A stretch of DNA of 9,921 nt from an uncultured Clostridia bacterium. Lineage in GTDB: Bacteria > Bacillota_A > Clostridia > Oscillospirales > Oscillospiraceae. Location of the stretch: NCBI GenBank assembly GCA_947307505.1, contig CAMZJG010000022.1, positions 1 to 9,921 of the forward strand, in the 5' to 3' direction. The translations under genes and the position numbers were made by a program. Within the stretch, counting starts at the first letter, position 1; each line of letters opens with the position of its first letter. Of this stretch, positions 7,593-9,921 are shown piece after piece. The notes below the pieces were generated by a model. That model saw nothing but the letters and a program-made list of their open reading frames with translations, ran no database searches and was not told where the DNA came from.

Positions 7593-8162
7593 TCAAATCT
7601 CCTTGATGAAATGATTCAGCATGGTTTTTCCATCCGGCGTCATGATGGATTCCGGGTGGAACTGCACGCCGTAGACGGGGTATTCTCTGTGCTGCACCGC
7701 CATCACCTCGCCGTCTTCGGTACGCGCGGTGATCTTCAGCTCCGCCGGGATCGTCCCGGCCTCCGCGGCGAGGGAATGATACCGGGCTACAGGGACGATC
7801 CCGGGACATCCCGCGAACAAGGGGCAGGTCCGGTCCAGCTTTACCATGGACTGTTTGCCGTGCATCAGCCGCTTTGCATAGGAGACCGCCGCTCCATAGG
7901 CGGCGCAGATCGCCTGATGGCCCAGGCAGACGCCCAGGATCGGGATCCGGGGACCCAGGATCCTGACCGCCGGGATGATCACGCCGGCGTTTTCCGGCCT
8001 GCCGGGACCCGGGGAGAGGATGATCCGGTCAGGCCGGAGTTCCTCGATCTCCTCCACCGTCATCTCATCGTTTCGGATGACCCGGATATCCGGCTCGATC
8101 TCTCCGATCAGCTGATAGAGGTTATAGGAAAAGCTGTCGTAATTATCAATCAGCAGGATCAT
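7593..8162 (-). CDS. trpG: Anthranilate synthase glutamine amidotransferase component (component II)
   Basis: TrpG (189 residues) is a class I glutamine amidotransferase that supplies ammonia to TrpE. Motifs are MILLIDNYDSFSYNL at the N-terminus, ILSPGPGRPENAG as the oxyanion-hole region, the nucleophile Cys79 in GVCLGHQAI, and the His169/Glu171 pair in VQFHPES. The length fits a single-domain subunit. In some Bacillus-like bacteria the same subunit (PabA/TrpG) also serves para-aminobenzoate synthesis. Location inside a complete trp operon supports the trp role, but dual use cannot be excluded. No pabB- or pabC-like gene is in the window. The protein contains no Trp. Its start overlaps the trpE stop by 4 bp (ATGA), with GGAGG just upstream within trpE. 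Confidence 0.96.
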   Translation of the reverse strand: MILLIDNYDSFSYNLYQLIGEIEPDIRVIRNDEMTVEEIEELRPDRIILSPGPGRPENAGVIIPAVRILGPRIPILGVCLGHQAICAAYGAAVSYAKRLMHGKQSMVKLDRTCPLFAGCPGIVPVARYHSLAAEAGTIPAELKITARTEDGEVMAVQHREYPVYGVQFHPESIMTPDGKTMLNHFIKEI

Positions 8163-9637
8163 AGTTCCTCCTCCTGGGCGAGCTCCAGCGCTTGGAGAGA
8201 CGCCCTCGCCTTGTTCAGGCTCTCCTCGAATTCCGTTTCGGGGTCGGAATCCGCCACGATCCCGGCGCCGCTCCGCACGAACACTTTTCCGTTCTTCTTG
8301 TAGGCGATGCGTATGGCGATGCAGGTATCCATATTGCCCGAAAAGTCGATGTAGCCGATGGCGCCGCCGTAAATGCCCCGTTTGTTGTTTTCCAGCTCGC
8401 CGATGAGCTGGCAGGCCCGGATCTTCGGCGCACCGGAGAGGGTCCCGGCGGGAAGCACCGCTTCAATGGCGTCCAGCGCGTCCTTGTCATCCCGGATCTC
8501 CCCGCGGATCGTCGAACCGATATGCATGACATGGGAAAAACGCTCCACGGAATGCAGCTTCTCCACCTGCACCGTGCCGAATTTGCTGATCTTGCCCAGA
8601 TCGTTTCTGCCCAGGTCCACCAGCATATTGTGTTCGGCCAGTTCCTTTTCGTCCGAAAGGAGCTCCGCTTCCAGGGCTTTGTCCTCCTCTTCGGTCTTTC
8701 CCCGGGGCCGGGTCCCGGCCAGGGGGAAGGTGTGCAGCACGCCGTTTTCCAGCTTGACCAGGGTTTCCGGGGAAGCGCCGGCGACCTCCACATCCGTTCC
8801 GGAGAAGTAGAACATATAGGGGGAGGGATTGATGGTGCGCAGCACGCGGTAGGTGTTCAGCAGGCTTCCCTCAAAGGGTGCGCTCAACCGGTTGGACAGC
8901 ACGATCTGGAAAATATCCCCCTCCCGGATATGGTCCTTCGCCTTCTCCACCATCTCGCAGAACCGCTCCTTCGTGAACAGGGGCATGACCTTTCCCAGGA
9001 GCTTCCCCCCGGGCTCGTTTTTCTTCTCTCCCGTGCGGAGCAGGGCGATCAGCTGCTTCAGCTCCCACACCGCCTTATTGTAGTTCGTTTCCGGATCATC
9101 AAGCCGCATGTTCGCGATCAGGATGATATTCTGCCGGATATGGTCAAAGGCGATGACTTTATCGAACAACATCAGATCCACGTCCTTGAAATTCTCGGTA
9201 TCCTCCGCCGCGCTCCTGACGCTGGGCTCGCTGTACCCGAGATAATCAAAGGCAAAGTAGCCCACCAGACCGCCGGTAAAGGGAGGCAGGTCTGCAAAGC
9301 GGGGACTCCTGTACCTGGACAGCACCTCCCGCAGATAGTCCGAGGGGTTCCCCGTAACGTATTTCTGCCTTCCGGCGTCCAGGACGCCGTTGATCTCTCC
9401 GCCGATGCAGGTGATCGCATATTCCGGATCGAAGCCGAGAAAGGTGTACCTGCCCCAGGTCTCGTCCGCCTGGGCGGACTCCAGCATATAGCAGTGCCTG
9501 GAGACGTTCTTCAGGATCCTCATGGTCTCGATGGGGGTGATGAAGTCCGAGAGGATCTCGCAGCTGACCGGAAGCACGTCATACTTCCCGGCGGCCGCGA
9601 TCTTTTCCACTTCTGCGAACGAGGGTGATACTTTCAT
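8159..9637 (-). CDS. trpE: Anthranilate synthase component I
   Basis: TrpE (492 residues) converts chorismate plus ammonia to anthranilate, the committed step. The N-terminal domain has the tryptophan-binding LES motif (Leu52-Glu53-Ser54, in CYMLES) and, further on, NPSPYMFYF (about 270-278). Both form the feedback-inhibitor pocket in characterised enzymes, so inhibition by Trp is likely. The chorismate-binding domain shows DLGRNDLGKIS, HVMHIGSTIRGE, PAGTLSGAPKIRA, GGAIGYIDFSG and RSGAGIVADSDPE. These patterns, together with the adjacent trpG and trp operon, favour TrpE over aminodeoxychorismate synthase PabB. The ATG at 9637 is preceded by AGGAGG (9645-9650) at a 7-nt spacing, the strongest ribosome binding site in the operon. 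Transcription reaches it through the T-box leader. Confidence 0.97.
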   Translation of the reverse strand: MKVSPSFAEVEKIAAAGKYDVLPVSCEILSDFITPIETMRILKNVSRHCYMLESAQADETWGRYTFLGFDPEYAITCIGGEINGVLDAGRQKYVTGNPSDYLREVLSRYRSPRFADLPPFTGGLVGYFAFDYLGYSEPSVRSAAEDTENFKDVDLMLFDKVIAFDHIRQNIILIANMRLDDPETNYNKAVWELKQLIALLRTGEKKNEPGGKLLGKVMPLFTKERFCEMVEKAKDHIREGDIFQIVLSNRLSAPFEGSLLNTYRVLRTINPSPYMFYFSGTDVEVAGASPETLVKLENGVLHTFPLAGTRPRGKTEEEDKALEAELLSDEKELAEHNMLVDLGRNDLGKISKFGTVQVEKLHSVERFSHVMHIGSTIRGEIRDDKDALDAIEAVLPAGTLSGAPKIRACQLIGELENNKRGIYGGAIGYIDFSGNMDTCIAIRIAYKKNGKVFVRSGAGIVADSDPETEFEESLNKARASLQALELAQEEEL

Positions 9638-9680
9638 GTCTTTACCTCCTCAAATCCCGGTCATCCTGCTTTCCGGGGAT

Positions 9681-9720
9681 AAAAAAACGCCCTTGACAGA
9701 AATATGCTTCTGTCAAGGGC
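9681..9720 (-). terminator. T-box leader intrinsic terminator (attenuator)
   Basis: On the minus strand GCCCTTGACAGAA (9708-9720) pairs perfectly over 13 bp with TTCTGTCAAGGGC (9689-9701), with loop GCATAT. One G and then seven T's (9681-9687) follow. The 5' arm is partly shared with antiterminator helix A1, so the two structures exclude each other. This is the off state of the operon when charged tRNA-Trp is plentiful. Confidence 0.95.
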
Positions 9721-9749
9721 GAATGAAATCATCCGCGGTGCCACCTTGA
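9713..9749 (-). promoter_or_regulatory. T-box antiterminator with tRNA-acceptor bulge UGGCACC
   Basis: The antiterminator can be drawn without gaps. Helix A1 is UCAAGG (9744-9749) with CCUUGA (9713-9718). The 7-nt bulge UGGCACC (9737-9743) is unpaired. Helix A2 is GCGGAUG (9730-9736) with CAUUCGC (9719-9725), including one G-U pair, closed by loop AUUU. The bulge matches the family pattern UGGNACC. Its N is C, so UGGC would pair with an acceptor end GCCA, that is a tRNA with discriminator base G. Bacterial tRNA-Trp has G73, which agrees with the UGG specifier. Confidence 0.93.
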
Positions 9750-9845
9750 TTCACTGGCAAGCCCGTGCGCTCAGCAGGATACCAACATATCCCCGGCAAC
9801 TGACGTATGCCTTCACGTCGCAGCTTTCACTGCGCCCTCCGCGGA

Positions 9846-9848
9846 CCA
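9846..9848 (-). promoter_or_regulatory. T-box specifier codon UGG (Trp)
   Basis: The triplet UGG lies in the context AUAA-UGG-UCCGCGGAGG on the 3' side of Stem I, where T-box leaders place the specifier. It would pair with the CCA anticodon of tRNA-Trp. The assignment rests on position relative to the GGAG element, on the operon content and on the agreeing discriminator base. The nucleotide after it is U, whereas a purine is more common there. Confidence 0.75.
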
Positions 9849-9921
9849 TTATGACGATCTGTTTCCCACCCGACTCTCAGCAGCGCGGGCTCTCTGTAGG
9901 GGCATGACCGCCTTTACTTCC

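Larger units (their letters stand above)
9681..9921 (-). ncRNA. T-box riboswitch leader of the trp operon (tRNA-Trp responsive); 5' end may lie beyond the window
   Basis: On the minus strand the 240 nt ahead of trpE contain the T-box elements in order. They are an AGAGAG element (9890-9895) at the base of the Stem I region, a GCTGAGAG segment, a UGG specifier candidate, small stems such as GCAG/CTGC and GACGT/ACGTC, then the antiterminator and the terminator. In this family uncharged tRNA pairs with the specifier by its anticodon and with the antiterminator bulge by its NCCA end, which blocks the terminator. Here that would turn on trp synthesis when tRNA-Trp is uncharged. The promoter was not seen and probably lies just to the right of the window. 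The exact fold of Stem I was not resolved. Confidence 0.93.

Noticed and set aside
6729..8303. Long plus-strand open frames opposite the trp genes (6729-8303, 8192-9628, 3993-5516)
   Set aside because: All lie antisense to trp genes whose catalytic residues are intact. The translations have the skewed composition of shadow frames and show no family motif.
9704..9907. A 67-codon plus-strand frame over the T-box leader, as a possible leader peptide or small gene
   Set aside because: It is antisense to a well-formed T-box RNA, and its start lies inside the terminator hairpin. Control here is by tRNA binding, with no need for a Trp-rich leader peptide.
1..9921. A new mobile, defence or biosynthetic system hidden in the window
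   Set aside because: Nearly all of the sequence is accounted for by a transporter, a nucleotidase and a canonical trp operon with its leader. No transposase, integrase, toxin-antitoxin pair, CRISPR repeat or unexplained large non-coding stretch was seen; the longest gene-free stretch other than the leader is 216 bp.

Overview
The window reads as an ordinary chromosomal segment of a GC-rich, Gram-positive-type bacterium, most likely a member of the Clostridia. The grounds are a T-box leader controlling an amino-acid operon, strong AGGAGG-type ribosome binding sites, a secreted nucleotidase carrying a copper-amine-oxidase-N-like tail, and GC-rich codon choice. No 16S or taxonomic marker gene is present, so the lineage is an inference. 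No tRNA, rRNA, insertion sequence, CRISPR array or prophage gene was seen.

Layout. Positions 1-776 (minus) hold the N-terminal 258 codons of a MATE-family multidrug/cation antiporter that runs off the left edge. Positions 777-992 are a divergent intergenic region with a good sigma-A-like promoter for the rightward gene, a small GC hairpin followed by T's, and a perfect 14-bp palindrome just ahead of the ribosome binding site. Positions 993-3035 (plus) encode an exported UshA/5'-nucleotidase-type metallophosphoesterase. Positions 3036-3214 separate convergent genes and hold two strong hairpins: a 15-bp perfect inverted repeat without a T-run, and a rightward intrinsic terminator.

Positions 3215-9637 (minus) are a complete tryptophan operon in the order trpE-trpG-trpD-trpC-trpF-trpB-trpA. 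It covers every step from chorismate to tryptophan with seven unfused genes. Consecutive genes overlap by 4 or 8 bp, or in one case are 3 bp apart, so they should be cotranscribed and translationally coupled. Positions 9681-9921 hold a tRNA-Trp-responsive T-box leader. It has a UGG specifier candidate, a textbook antiterminator with the bulge UGGCACC, and a mutually exclusive 13-bp intrinsic terminator. Uncharged tRNA-Trp would favour the antiterminator and switch the operon on. The conserved Trp-binding motifs in TrpE suggest feedback inhibition as a second layer of control.

I found no convincing undescribed system. The points most worth checking are a Glu in TrpA where the second catalytic acid is normally Asp, the low Trp content of the operon's own proteins, the palindrome and hairpin in the nucleotidase 5' UTR, and the unexplained 15-bp inverted repeat between the convergent units.
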